A DNA stretch of 64,000 bases from Saxidomus purpurata (taxonomy: Eukaryota; Mollusca; Bivalvia; Venerida; Veneridae): positions 52,071,545 through 52,135,544 of the forward strand of contig JAFMSR010000002.1 in NCBI GenBank assembly GCA_022818135.1, given 5' to 3'. The number at the start of each line of letters is the position of its first letter. Positions within the stretch are counted from its first letter, which is position 1. The translations under genes and the position numbers were made by a program. Shown here piece by piece: positions 11,647-23,206 of the stretch. The notes beneath the pieces are model-generated. The model did no database searches, had not been told where the DNA came from, and saw nothing but the letters and a program-made list of their open reading frames with translations.

Positions 11647-12529
11647 TTTTCACTCAGTTTCCATGGAAATATCGCTTCACCCTATTATTTCTACAAAAGA
11701 CAATTAGTCACGGGGTTGTCATGCAAAATATCTTAAATCTGCGTTGCTTTTTAAAAAAATGACCCGACTTCTGGGGGAAACCCGCGATCTACCTTAAAGT
11801 ATTCCTTGTTTATGATTATGTATGGAAATGGTAAAGCATTACACTTTTAATATATATGATGCTATTAGAAGATGGCTTAAATATTGATTTACTGTCCATT
11901 AAATCAACGTTAGTTTTGACGTCAAATTATGGTAACGGTATGTAATGTCTTTTTTTGAGATAACAATGACGCCATATTTTTACGTATTCAATGGGTTGTT
12001 ACACAAAATGTTTATTGTTACAGTACCTTCTGGTCATAGGAAGCTGAAATTTTCTAATATTAGTATTCAAATATTGTATGTTCCAAATACAATGTACGTT
12101 ATAAGCCGATTCCAAAAAATACTTCCTACGACCCTTTTTCTTATGTCGCCGGTCATTATCATAAGGTTTTAGCGAATAAATCTGAATCACGATATGGTAA
12201 CCAGTTATCAACAGTTTCTGTCTTTTTGTTTTGTTTTGAATTAAAAAGTTTTCAGCAGATTTGCAATGTTTAAAGTGAAAACTGTTCGAGTAACTTTGCA
12301 GCTTGTGGGATCTTAGATATTACAAGTATATTGTCGAAGATAAATTGCAATTGTCCATTATTTATTTGTATCTGAAACTTTTATGAAACATATTATTTAA
12401 GTGCGAAATATGTTAAATCTTTTAATTTGAATGTCTAACACAACGCACCTCTAGTTATTTAAATGAGGTTTTTGCACCGACTTCGAAATTTAAACTTAGG
12501 CAACTGTTTAGAACAATGAACACAATTAC

Positions 12530-12655
12530 CTTTGCGGTGATCGTGAATTGATAGTAGCTATTCGTTTCATAATCTAAACACTCTGTCAAAGTCACGTGAC
12601 CAGTAGTTCTGTCTACAGAGAAAGTCTTGTTGTACTGCTGTCTAGACTCACTCGA
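12530..12655 (-). CDS. Cadherin A exon 7: end of EC2
   Basis: This 126-nt phase 0/0 exon lies between acceptor AAATATTTTCAG and donor AAG|GTAATT. It encodes QQYNKTFSVDRTTGHVTLT, then CLDYETNSYYQFTITAK: the '.D..TG.V.L...LDYE....Y.F.I.A' signature of a cadherin repeat. The paralogue is 59129-59254, with 5 of 42 residues different. Confidence 0.9.
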
Positions 12656-15600
12656 CTGAAAATATTTATTTCATTATTTTGATAAGTTAACATGTTTCAA
12701 ATAAAATATTTGACAAGTTGAAAATAAATATACGTTTGATTACAGTACATGTTCCAAATAAAAAAAAAACAAAAAAAAAACATTCAAAATAACTATTTTA
12801 TGATAAATTGATTCAAATTAAATACACCAACTGAAAAAAAGAAATTAACGTGATATATATTACAAGTTTAGTTAACGAACATTTAATAACTCAGCATTTA
12901 TATAAAACATAGAAAAATTCCCTTACCTGCGCTTTTGGCTAAAAGAGAAAGTAAGATGTTTATCACAACACTTTATATAGTTTTAAATTTGATTTTGTAA
13001 ATTTATTACCGTGCATTATGACATAAAGCGCTTTAACGTCACTATTTATGCGAATACTACTTTAAAATCACAGTGACTCCTTTCCCTATACCTTAAGTGA
13101 ACACATTTTTAAATATTATTTAATAACATATTTGACAAGAGGTTTATTTTTTTGCTATCGTAGTAAAAACAACAGATGGTCAGCAATTATTTGGACAAAT
13201 TCCGAAAGTACTCGCTCTCAGAATTTGATGAAAAAACAAGGTTCTTCTGTCTGAATTTAACATATTTTAGAACGAATCATCAAACAAAAGGGTTCCAGTA
13301 AAAAGCTCCTGTGCACTATTTTGTATTTTTTAAAGTATACGCTATTAAATTACAAAAGCCTTTGAAATTCCAATATAAACATAAACTGTTGCAGTGCCGT
13401 CAAACCACGCTCACATTTAATGTTTCAGTATTCAATTTTGGTGTATTGTTTTTACACTGGAAACTGTGAACGAGTAGCTTAAATGTTTGTGAATGTGACA
13501 AGTATGCTTTCTAATAGGTTATTCAAAAATAAATTCAAATTGCACAGTGTTTATTCAATTTGGTATCTTGAGTATGCATATTTTACCAAATATTATAAAC
13601 ATATTTTGTTCACAATCAAGGAAATAGTCAATGCACTGCTCTTCCGAGTTACTTTTCATTAATACGAGTAGTTTGATACATGTACTTACCTCCATTGAAT
13701 ATGAAACTCTTCCATTGGCATTAGTGTCTGTATCATTTGCCAATATTCTTGTGTAAACTTCCGTTTTGGTGCATGGTAACTATTTTAACAAAATATCATA
13801 ATTTATTTATGACTTTATTAGTTCATGCAAAACAATATTCATATGCAAATCCTAAAATATGAGCAAACAAAACAAGTTGTCATAGAAACGGACACTAGAA
13901 TGCAAAAACGGCTATTTTTCAGAATTTAACGTATTTGATAACACATCTAGACATAATATAATGCAATGTACCTATAAAGTTGAATATATTGTTACCGTTT
14001 TATGGTAACAGTGCAATTGTCATATTTGCTGTAACGATACAGATTCGCCAGCTTGTAATCGTAATCGCATAACCAAGTCAAAAGTTTTAGACTTCGTATT
14101 CTAATGTGTAAAAAGACGAAAGAAGAATTCAGCGTTTCAAATGAATCTTTATCTTAGATGAAAATGTCATACGAAATAAAGTTATATATCTTTCATAATG
14201 TCAACACAATACGAAATAGTAAGTCAAAATCTTAAGGAAATCGTACAATAATATTCTATTGAATCGTTAAAGTGTTGTGTATTCTACTTTCACATGAAGA
14301 ATCAATTACATGAAAGTTTATTATTACAATAAGATGTCTTGTAAACATATGAACAGTTAAATTTCCAGATACAAACTACGTTTAAAAGTTCATTTGTAAA
14401 CAATCGTGCCACATCAACTGGGTATCATTAGCATTATACATTTTTATGCCGTACTCTTCAAAGTTTAAAATTTGATAAAATGACATAAATAAACGCTAAT
14501 TCAAAATTGAATCTATTTGCCAATGGCTAGATTTGTTTAATTTGCCAAACTATATTGAGGTAAGAATCATGCGTATGGCTTCGGCAAGATAGTTCATTGA
14601 AAGGGCTAATGTCCACTTTTACAAATTTTTGAAGGGGCTAATGTCCGCCTTTGTAAATTTTTGAAGGGGCTAATGTTCGCCTTTGCAAAATCTTGAAGCG
14701 GCTAATGACCGCCTGTGCCCATTGAGCTTAGGGGATAATTCCCAATTGGTCTGAAACCTTTAGACATCAAAATTCACATAAATCACACTGAAATAACTAT
14801 TTCATACTAAAAGGTACTACAAGTAGGTAAAACAACACACCTCCTTTATCTCTAAGTTGTATGGCAAATCCTGGAACTTTGGTATATTATCATTGATGTC
14901 AATAATGTAAATTGTGAACATATATTTAATCTGAAATGAAAAACACAGCATTTAATCAAACTAATTTTGAAATTCAAAAACTTTGATGATATTAAGCAAA
15001 CAGTCAGAAGATCGGACGTGATTCATGTCTTGCGAATTTTCAAGTGACGTTTTGATATAATTAGTTGAAAATGGCTGACATAAGGATAGTTAAAGAGGAG
15101 GAGTAGTACGGAAACATATGTAAATAATTGTATAATAGGAGCTTTTTTATTTGTACTTTCTTTTCTTACCACTGTGACTTTGTAATAGCCGAAATCGACA
15201 TGCTTATTTTAGGTCGTATATGTTATGCTTCGGTTTTATGTCGTGTATGTCCCGTGTGTCCCGTGTTTGGTGTTGAAGGAGCAAATAGGAAACAACTGCG
15301 ACATTGGCTTTAAAAGCGTGGAAAAAAGATTACATAATATACGATCTATTAATAATTTTTACATGAAACAACTTACTGACATTGTTCTTGGATTTAACAG
15401 TATACAGGTTTGTATCGAGTTTTTAGGGATTTAGTATTTATCGCCAAAAACTTTGTGTTGAAATGTCATGGTGGCAAAGAAACTTATTTCCGTACATTAC
15501 ACTCAGCTTACCTCATTTCCTTGGTTGTCAGTAATTCTAAGATTAACCTGCACCGAAGACCCCTGCAAGATAAATAGATTTGTGTTATATCTAATAAACT

Positions 15601-17261
15601 TATATTTTAGTTCTGTACAGGTGAACTTGAAGTATGAATATATAGAAATGTACATTTATGAATAAACTTCTCAGAGCAACATAATTGAATGACTGACGTA
15701 TAGAAAAAGGATATATACTAAACTAAATGACAACATGAAGTACATGTATGGTAATGTAAAGTTGATTGGAGTTTTATTATGTCGACTTACATATTACAAT
15801 TATAGAAAATCATAGTTTAAACAGTTTTAATCTAAAAGCAGATTAAGGAATATAGTTTTGATTAACAGACATTAAACTGTGACAATAAGTGAAAGGCTCA
15901 CCACTACATGTAGCTGAATTATCGGACTGTTTACTCAAAGCAGGTTGCATAAAAATGACAAAAATGATTCGTCTTCGATCAACTACTTGACGAGTAGTTT
16001 GAGCTTACCAATGTTTCTCTGTCCAAACCTTTCGCTACGGATACATTGACCCAGACATTATTTGATTTCCCATCGGTTTTATCAAGACTGATTGTAAAAT
16101 ATTGGCGTGTTTTGTCATCATTGGCGAATACATTTATTGTGTCACCAACATCCGTATCCTCAATAGGAATTCGAAAAACTGTTCCATCTGTAATAATTCC
16201 GAAAGGAGAATTATTTCACAGAACAAATGTTATAAAATTATTATCTATCATTAGTTTAGTAATATTGAAGATGATCATTAATTTAGTAATATTGAAGATT
16301 ATCAAAGTTGCATAAAATATTGCTGTAAGACAGCAAATCGGCCGCAATTTCTGTCAACACAAATTATATATAACGAATGGAAAACAAACCTTATACACTT
16401 GGAATGCAAATCAATAAACAATAGACATGACATGATAAGAAGTTAAAATGTTTCTCCTATAAATAGCATGTCAGTTACAAATTTATCACTATATGCGAGT
16501 CAAACACTTTGATTATTATAAAAACTGTTGATAGACCCAGACATGAATAACAAGTAATAAAGTATTCAGTTCTATATATCATTAACATATCAACGATATT
16601 AGAGGGTAAACTTCATAATACCAATAAAAATTGCTAAAAAATCTTTAAAATCATAAACGGCGTTGACGAATGGAATGTACATGCATAAAATGAACAGATT
16701 CGACCAGGAATGTCCCATATAGCTCCGTCCCCCCCATACCAAAAAAAGTCTTACTCATCATAATTAGGCCTACTTTCTTATAGATTTCATCAGTTGTTTC
16801 TAGGTTTATAAATTCCTTTGAGATTATCCAAACTATTTGTTTTGAGAAATCCTTTCTCTCACAACAACAATATCTCTATTAAGAAAATATTTCTTTCTTT
16901 CTAGGCTCATCTCAACAGAGTATCAGAATAAGGACTTGTAAAATGTTAGCAGAGACGACAGTAAGTAGTGTTTTCGAAAAGACTCTAACGACTGATGACT
17001 CAAGTCTACAAGCAGGTAGATACTGATGGATTTAACACATTCAATTTGATAAATATTTTAAATCTACAGAATGTTCGCTTTCCAGCAATATTCTAGGGTA
17101 AAATCATGTTTGAAATGACTATGAACGGCCGTGTTTACCACCAAACTGTAGGCTTAATGCCAGATACGACTATTTTATATATTATTACCTTTCATTTTGT
17201 GATAAAATAAATCGCATTGGCCGATAACTATTATCAAAGCAAGACACAGATAATTCCACAT
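12530..17261 (-). CDS. Cadherin gene A, 5' portion: signal peptide plus EC1-EC2
   Basis: Seven minus-strand exons join in frame: 17189-17261, 16009-16187, 15512-15562, 14841-14930, 13690-13779, 12927-12938 and 12530-12655 (621 nt, 207 residues). The predicted product opens with signal peptide MWNYLCLALIIVIGQC. A divergent first cadherin repeat follows, closed by DINDNIP. The second repeat shows an EVYTRILANDTD start, NGRVSYS, VDRTTGHVTLT, LDYETNSYY and FTITAK. Cadherin repeats mediate Ca2+-dependent cell adhesion or recognition outside the cell. The frame is open at the last donor (phase 0). The next exon is not visible and may lie in the gap at 11036-11535. Gene A is paralogous to gene A' at 55-63 kb. 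Confidence 0.8.
12927..12938 (-). CDS. Cadherin A 12-nt microexon
   Basis: The acceptor TTTCTCTTTTAG is followed by CCAAAAGCGCAG and the donor GTAAGG. The 12 nt add Pro-Lys-Ala-Gln in phase 0 between SYSME and SSESRQQY, in the loop before the 'F.VD..TG' strand. The second copy keeps the same length, phase and both splice sites (60506-60517), which supports a real microexon. Confidence 0.7.
13690..13779 (-). CDS. Cadherin A exon 5: start of EC2
   Basis: This 90-nt phase 0/0 exon encodes TEVYTRILANDTDTNANGRV-SYSME, the classic 'A.D.D...NG.V.YS' core. The donor is GAG|GTAAGT and the acceptor TTAAAATAG is purine-rich and weak. The paralogous exon is 61336-61425, with 11 of 30 residues different. 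Confidence 0.85.
14605..14735. repeat. ~37-bp minisatellite in cadherin A intron
   Basis: Four imperfect units of GAAGGGGCTAATGTCCGCCT plus an AT-rich spacer are present. Related GGCTAA/GCGGACATTAGCC fragments, one of them inverted, occur in the matching intron of copy 2 (62215-62420), so the array predates or evolved around the duplication. Confidence 0.85.
14841..14930 (-). CDS. Cadherin A exon 4: DINDN linker
   Basis: This 90-nt phase 0/0 exon runs from acceptor CATTTCAG to donor GAG|GTGTGT. It encodes FTIYIIDINDNIPKF and ends LPYNLEIKE. DINDNIP is the canonical Ca2+-binding inter-repeat linker. The paralogous exon is 62532-62621, with 9 of 30 residues different. Confidence 0.85.
15512..15562 (-). 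CDS. Cadherin A exon 3
   Basis: This 51-nt phase 0/0 exon (acceptor TATCTTGCAG, donor GAG|GTAAGC) encodes GSSVQVNLRITDNQGNE. It is the strand leading into the DINDNIP calcium-binding linker of the next exon. Confidence 0.7.
16009..16187 (-). CDS. Cadherin A exon 2: first EC repeat
   Basis: This 179-nt exon lies between acceptor GAATTATTACAG and donor TTG|GTAAGC. It encodes GTVFRIPIEDTDVGDTINVF, then a polar stretch and WVNVSVAKGLDRETL. The 'I.EDT.VGD.I' opening and '.LDRE' ending match a cadherin repeat with a divergent middle. No counterpart of this exon is visible in the second copy, because that region lies beyond the LINE at the right window edge. Confidence 0.75.
17189..17261 (-). CDS. 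Cadherin A exon 1: start codon and signal peptide
   Basis: ATG at 17261 is preceded by a purine-rich GAGAGAGGCA context. It encodes MWNYLCLALIIVIGQC (a hydrophobic signal peptide with a likely cleavage after Cys16), then a short charged segment ending at donor GAAAG|GTAATA in phase 1. Joined to 16187 it gives ...MK-D-GTVFRIPIEDTD, a good cadherin N-terminus. An alternative upstream exon at 17674-17748 has the same 3' phase. Confidence 0.65.
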
Positions 17262-17673
17262 TGCCTCTCTCTCTTCTGGGAGTGAGCCTCGAGAGCGATT
17301 AATAAAGTTGTAAGAACTTGTTTCGCAATCGACAGTAAATAAACTTGTATAAATAAAAAGTAAACTCAAGAAAATGGATAAAGCGAATAATTATGTTATT
17401 ACCCACTATGATCTGATTGAGATGAAACTCTATGCTTCTGGCATTAAAATAAAGAGATTTAGAAATAAATTATTCAATTTTGTCGCGATGAAATTTGAAA
17501 ACCACTCTTACATGTACACATTCACATGTTAAAAAGAAAGGACAGTATGTGCTTTTTTTAGGAACTAGGAACAGTCGTTTGGATTAGAAAGTATGTCTGA
17601 TGATATTTGCAGTCACATAGGGACAGTTTTCGAATAATGACACAAGTTATTAATTTAAAAGTTGTGCACTTAC

Positions 17674-17748
17674 TGAAATCTTCGGCAAGAGAGCTGTAAT
17701 CATTATTCGGCTGTTCCGATATGTATGGTGAACTTGCCTGTGAACCGC
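17674..17748 (-). CDS. Possible alternative or foreign exon near cadherin A
   Basis: This 75-nt open segment has a good acceptor (TTTGTCCCGGTTAG) and a good donor (TTTCA|GTAAGT). It encodes SQASSPYISEQPNNDYSSLA. It ends in phase 1, so it could also splice to 16187 (giving ...EDF-N-GTVFRIP). The polar S/P/Y-rich composition looks more like a cytoplasmic tail than an ectodomain. It may instead be an exon of another gene to the right. Both readings remain open. Confidence 0.4.
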
Positions 17749-18139
17749 CTAACCGGGACAAATAAACAAATGACAGTTTGCATAGAGTTGAACTACAGTG
17801 AATATGATTCATTACAACAATGTCACACAATTTGAAGTACACAGTTCTTTTAAGTAAATATAATATTTTGTCCTAAAGCCTTGAATAAAATTGTTGTCAG
17901 AAATGTTAACTATAAAAACATGAAATGCTGAAAATCCAGTCGTATTACTACTTTAAACATACGGCTTTCACTTTCTTGAAATCAAAAATAAACCAAGACT
18001 GTATTGGCGCAATGGAACAACCTTTTAATAACAATTCAAGCTGTTTATTTTCCTTTAAAGGAAGGTTGAATGCTCTTCAATGTATAACGTTAAGATTTCA
18101 AACAAGAGTGATTTCAATATATACCTATAAAGAGTAAAA

Positions 18140-20310
18140 TGACGATAATTTCTCTTCCTTTAAAGAATTCCATTGTCTTGATATTTAGTCAAGCTTTATC
18201 CTGAAAGGAAAACGTTACTTGATCAGATTAATTAGGCTCAAACTAATAACTTATATAATATTGTTTTTGGTAATGAAGAAACGAGTATTTTCTCAGTATG
18301 AAATCCGAAGTAGGACGAGTGCAAATAATTGTATTTAATGTGTCTGATAAATGATTGAAAAGTATGAATTCAAAGCATATTATTTACATGTACAAAGGAA
18401 GTCATTAGATATTCTTTTAAATGTACTATACATAGCAGACTGGTTTATATTTTGATTCTTCCGTGAAAGATCCAACAGTGATGTTATAACAAGAATTATA
18501 ATTAAATTATAACAAAAAATAGTCATTTAATACATGTAAGAGAACCTGAATTTGATAGATTATGTATTTCTAGTCATAATTTATCCCGTTTGACAGATAT
18601 AATTTGAAAAAGTACGACGCATAATGTCTTAAATCAAAATATTTGTATTTGCAACTACTTACACAAAGTTCGAAAAGAATAAGTTTCACTTTAAGGGCAA
18701 GTTCATCCAGTGCAATAAAAATTAAATGTTCCAAAACAGAAAAGGTGAATTAATTTAAACACATGACGAAAACAAATGGGATGAAATAAGTGTATTTATT
18801 ATATACCTAAAGATATTCTGATAAAAATACACCCTTTATTCAACCATCAAATACGGCCTGACAGAAAAAAAATCCGTATTGTATGTACGTGCAAAAATAA
18901 TTTGTAAGACTGCATTCAATTGGCCCTGAAATACACATGACGTTAATAGCGTCGCTTTTGACTGGGTCGTTACTACTTGCTTATACGATGACGTCAATAA
19001 AATGACGTCGCACACTACGTATATTTCGCTCTAAAAAGAGCTTTTCTTCAATTTTATGCTTAAAATGCCCTTTTAATTTACAATGTAATTTATTCGCGCG
19101 GACTATTGTCAAAAGGTGTATAATAAAAGGGATATTAGTATAGTTATGTGATCCGTTAGCCTGATTGGCTTTCATCGAGGTCGGATCATACTCGTGCTAC
19201 ATTGTACGTACTCGTAGGATCCGACGCACGACTCGAGCAAATCCGCCATCCTGGATCACGTTACTGTACTTACAACCCTATTTTACTTGTTGGAAGTTTC
19301 ACATTACATAGGCTAAATACGGTTGTGAAGATATTTTTATACATCAGTTATACATTTATAGCAAAAGGTATATAAACAGAAACAGGATTCTTTGGAGTAA
19401 AAGTAAGGAGGTTTTGTATTGGTGAAGTAAGTAGAGCAAATACAAGGTGCCTTCAATAATTAACAAATTGATAAAGATTTGTTTCATAGGTTTGTAAGTA
19501 GATGAATGAACAGCTTTATAAAATATGATATTACCGTTACCGTTCAAAGTGCCCTAATTGTAATTTCTTTCAAAATTGCTTACTTTTAATTAAATCCCAT
19601 ATACCTTCAAAACAATTTAATTTCCACACCTTATTTTGTCTGTACATTCACATATTTGAAAAATGTTTTAGTTATAAGTTATTGGTAGGAGGATTTGTCT
19701 TACGTTACGTGTTGAGATGATAAGCCTTATCAAACATTTTGTCCATGGTAATTAATCAAACAGTGAATAATTGGGACAAATATTGTAGACTCTGCACAAG
19801 TGTACTGATAAAATACCAGAATACAACCAATCTTTTGTCAGTTGCTGCTGTGATTTATAAATTGTTATCAATTAAATGTTAGAAAAAATACCAAGGATTT
19901 TGTTGCAACCTAGAAGTTTTTACTTGGTGGAAAATATGGGCCTTACTTTTATCGGAAAACAAAAAACATTAAGCCTTGTCACAAAGCTAGATCATAATAG
20001 TTAAGGCGACAAATGGAGTGAACTTTAATGATACAAATACAAAGTAGAAGATTCGTAAAATAAAAATTAGATTAAGGAGTAAATGTCCATCTTAAAAGTA
20101 ATGTACATGTGTATGTATTAAGACTGTGCGAAGTTCATTTATAATGGACCTCGTTGTACAAAGTGGTCAAAAGTCACAGACAGTAGATTAAGCAAACTAT
20201 TATATGTGACGTTTTCTACACATTTAAAGCTACATTAATCTGAGCTGCTCGACCAAGGCTGTTTAAACTGTGTACACAAAGTATAAAAGAAAAGGACTAA
20301 ACGACTAAAG
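18140..20310. other. No gene recognised
   Basis: AT-rich intergenic DNA without a supported exon. Two TGACGTC-type motifs lie at 18988-19008 and a CpG-rich patch at 19170-19260. A donor-like GTAAGT near 18660 (minus strand) has no convincing acceptor or conserved protein in front of it. Confidence 0.5.
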
Positions 20311-20316
20311 CTGACA

Positions 20317-20850
20317 AGAGGCCCGTCATAAATCATGTGTCTTTATTTAATAACTAGTGCAACATGTCGAGCCCGCCAGCTGTCGAAAGAACTAACTCCT
20401 TACTAAGTAGAGAAAGGTCAAAATACACCTAAATGTTGGATGTAACATGCATGTTGTACCACAGAAAAATGGTCTCGATTTTACTCTACGGCAAGTAATA
20501 AAAAAGTTACAATATAAGCTATTTATAGTAACAACAAAGGGAAGTAATTCTAAAAACAAGGGAAGCCCATGGTGGTGATCATTTGTACAAAGTAACATCA
20601 AAATCCCTCCATGCATGAAGAAGAAATGTTCCGGACAAAGATATAACTGTAACCTCCAATAGTGACCTTGACCTTAGACCTAGGCACCTGGTTCTTGCGC
20701 ATGACACTCCGTCTCATGATGGTGAACATTTGTGCCAAGTGACATCAAATCCCTCCATGCATGAAAAAGATATGGTCCGGACAAAATCGGACGGACGCAC
20801 GCACGCACGCACGCACACACATACACCAAACCGCCAAAGTGACGACTATG
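20317..20850. repeat. Short copy of the ACAAGAG...GGACGGACGCACG element
   Basis: This starts GACAAGAGGCCCG and carries one TGACCTTGACCTTAGACC block flanked by two 'ATCAAATCCCTCCATGCATG'-type segments. It ends in a (GGACGCACGCACG)n and CACACA run. It is the same architecture as the longer array at 263-1170. Confidence 0.75.
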
Positions 20851-21071
20851 TCGAGTTCACCGCAAGCCTGCTGCAAGGAAATCTTTATGATGATAAATTT
20901 ATACCTGACAAATCCAATTAAGGTTGTTTTAGTGTTTGTATTTTAGGCTTGATCAGATTGAAGTTGTCTACCAGACAACCTAAACATGTATTGTAACTTT
21001 TGATCATCTATATCACACTATTTTGTAACAAGATAAATCGGAAAGCTAATACTAAGCTTTTCGCTTAATAT

Positions 21072-21227
21072 CTAAAATATCGTTTTATCAACGTTGCCTT
21101 TAAAATACCTTTTAAGTAACAGTTTCTTTTTAGATACATATATTAAATTATGAATTGTATGTCCGCCTGTAATATCTGTCCTGTAGTTCAAGGGTGATGT
21201 AAACACACTATTGATAGTTCCATATAG
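21072..21227 (-). CDS. Possible terminal exon, unidentified
   Basis: Behind a reasonable acceptor (TTTTCTTCCTTAG) the minus strand is open for 51 codons to a TAG. It begins LYGTINSVFTSPLNYR and becomes lysine-rich near its end. I recognise no family and have found no exon to join to it. It may be a chance open segment. Confidence 0.2.
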   Translation of the reverse strand, partial: LYGTINSVFTSPLNYRTDITGGHTIHNLIYVSKKKLLLKRYFKGNVDKTIF

Positions 21228-22085
21228 CTAAGGAAGAAAATGAAACTTTAATTTATAAACCATAAGTAACTTCGCTTTCATTTCTTTGCTGGTTGTTTAC
21301 CTTTAGAAAATTAACGCAGTGTATAATCAAAAGGCGTTACTGTTTATGCTTTTGTTGACACTTTGATGAAACACCTTTAGTCACGTATACTCGGTTAGAG
21401 TTCAGTTTATTCATTTTAGTCAAGGTTGGAACTACAGGCAAGAAGTAGTGGAATTCTTTTCTGTTTCATGCTGTTCTTGGTCTATTCACTATAAATGTAC
21501 ATGTATATTAATATGCACAGATATTATATGCAAATGCACCCTAAGGATTTCTATTTCACATTATTGTCCTTTTATCAAAAAGTTCGCTTTGTTCTTGCTA
21601 GCCCTTTGATTTTGCAATGTCAGATGTTTCCCGAAACAGGTTTCTTGAGACGGATGAGCATCTTCTGTGGATAATTACACGTCGAACATTGGCACTGGTA
21701 GTTTTGCAAGTAGCCAAAGGATTTTGATACATTTTGTATTATACCTGTTAAACTACCAAATTAAGTACCTGATTGCCACGCATTTCTGTCAGGTGTAAAG
21801 TCTTTGTAAAGTAATATGCAAAAGCTGCTATTTTTCGTTGTTTGGTGCAGTATCATTCAACTACATGTAAGCAAACAAGTCATTCTGTTGATTATAGTGA
21901 AAGTTTAAACTAATTTCACTGTTTTAGCATCTCAAAGAGTCGAAGGATGATCGTGATAGAAATTACGATTGGATTGATGCTACACAGAGTTTTCTTATCT
22001 TTGTATATAAATCACTTCATGTTTCTATGGACGAATTTCTTTTACCCTAGTCGTTTTAGTAGTGGATTTCTACATATCATTAGAG

Positions 22086-22420
22086 TCCCAGGATTACTTT
22101 GAATTTACTGATATAGAAAATAAATCTACTGATAGGATAATGATAGAACCATGTTCTATTCACTCTAAAACAATGTTGACATATACCCTTCTTTCGTATT
22201 CAATTCGCTTTTTTCATGAAAAATAGGTACCATTTAGCCGTTCCTTTTTTGCAATTTCATTGAAAAGGTAGTGCTATATTTCTATCATACACTTTCTATC
22301 ATACACATGTACTTAAAGATTTAAAAAGGAAGGTCAGGGATGATTTTTGTTCAAATAAAGGTCATTTCAAGTCGGCATCCTTCTTGGTAAAATAAGAGCT
22401 ACTTGTAATTGTGCTCCTGG
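22086..22420. repeat. Dispersed repeat, copy 1
   Basis: This matches 48369-48690 in the same orientation. Shared landmarks are ACTTTGAATTTACTGAT, GATAGAACCATGTTCTA and AAATAAAGGTCATTTC. It is noncoding. The element ends are not defined, so its class is unknown. Confidence 0.7.
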
Positions 22421-22984
22421 GACTTCAAGAACATTCCAATGACGGATTTGCCATATGACATTCTGTTTTTTAGATTGTATAAAAATGTTTTAGAACGTAG
22501 ATTTAGTTTTTTACTAAATATTCGACAATTGTCACCATCAAAGACTGAGCAAACCTAGGTCAACATTATTTTGTTTGTTAGAACAATATTCCGAGGTTTT
22601 AACCGTTGTAAGTGTATCTTAAATAATCTAAGACGCTGGATATCTATTGAATTTGTAGTTAATATTCTTTGTCGTTTTTTTTTGTAAGTGATGCTGGCTA
22701 TATTATTCATGATTCATGATACCAATTATGTATCTCATGTGTTGCAGTTACTAGTACATACACAATTTGCTGATTAAATAGGCCAAAACGAAGGTGTCTT
22801 GAACCTAAAAAACTGTTTTTTACATGCATTGTACTACTACAGCTTAAAGGTTTATAATTGGAATTTGGCCATGTAATAGATTTGTTTGAAACTTTAACAT
22901 CTGATCATTTACACTTATTTATGTTCACTTAGCGCTTTATTCAAGTAAGATTTTCACTGGAGGTATTTTTAAAATTTGATTTCC

Positions 22985-23010
22985 CTATCCTGGTTGCCCA
23001 ACCAAGATAG
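22985..23010. repeat. Imperfect palindrome
   Basis: CTATCCTGGTTG and CAACCAAGATAG flank a two-base centre, with one mismatch in a 12-bp stem. The sequence is closely related to the perfect palindrome 167 bp to the right. Confidence 0.9.
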
Positions 23011-23176
23011 AGTTATTTTATCATAAGTAAAAATTTGATACACATACTTTGCCTGCAGAAAGATATAAATATAAGACCTATTATATTATATTTGTGAAAT
23101 ATTTGCATTAAATATTATATATTTAGATGGAATTCATTAGAAATTCAAGTTTGAAAAGATATTATTACCTCCCTTT

Positions 23177-23206
23177 ACCTATCTTGGGTGCGCACCCAAG
23201 ATAGGT
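23177..23206. repeat. Perfect 30-bp palindrome
   Basis: ACCTATCTTGGGTGC is followed directly by its exact reverse complement, with no spacer. Together with the related palindrome at 22985 it brackets an AT-rich 166-bp segment. Confidence 0.97.

Larger units (their letters stand above)
11800..15370. repeat. Segmental duplication, copy 1 (cadherin gene A)
   Basis: This block matches 57915-63050 in the same orientation through exons and introns. Matching intron text includes ATGATGCTATTAGAAGATGG (left edge), GACGCCATATTTTTACGTAT and ATTCAATGGGTTGTT. The match starts near 11.8 kb and fades near 15.37 kb. It contains four cadherin exons and one microexon. The copies are clearly diverged, so they are not collapsed haplotypes. 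Confidence 0.85.

Noticed and set aside
18655..18720. Minus-strand exon ending at a GTAAGT donor
   Set aside because: No upstream AG with a pyrimidine tract gives a meaningful open frame, and the sequence resembles dispersed noncoding repeat.
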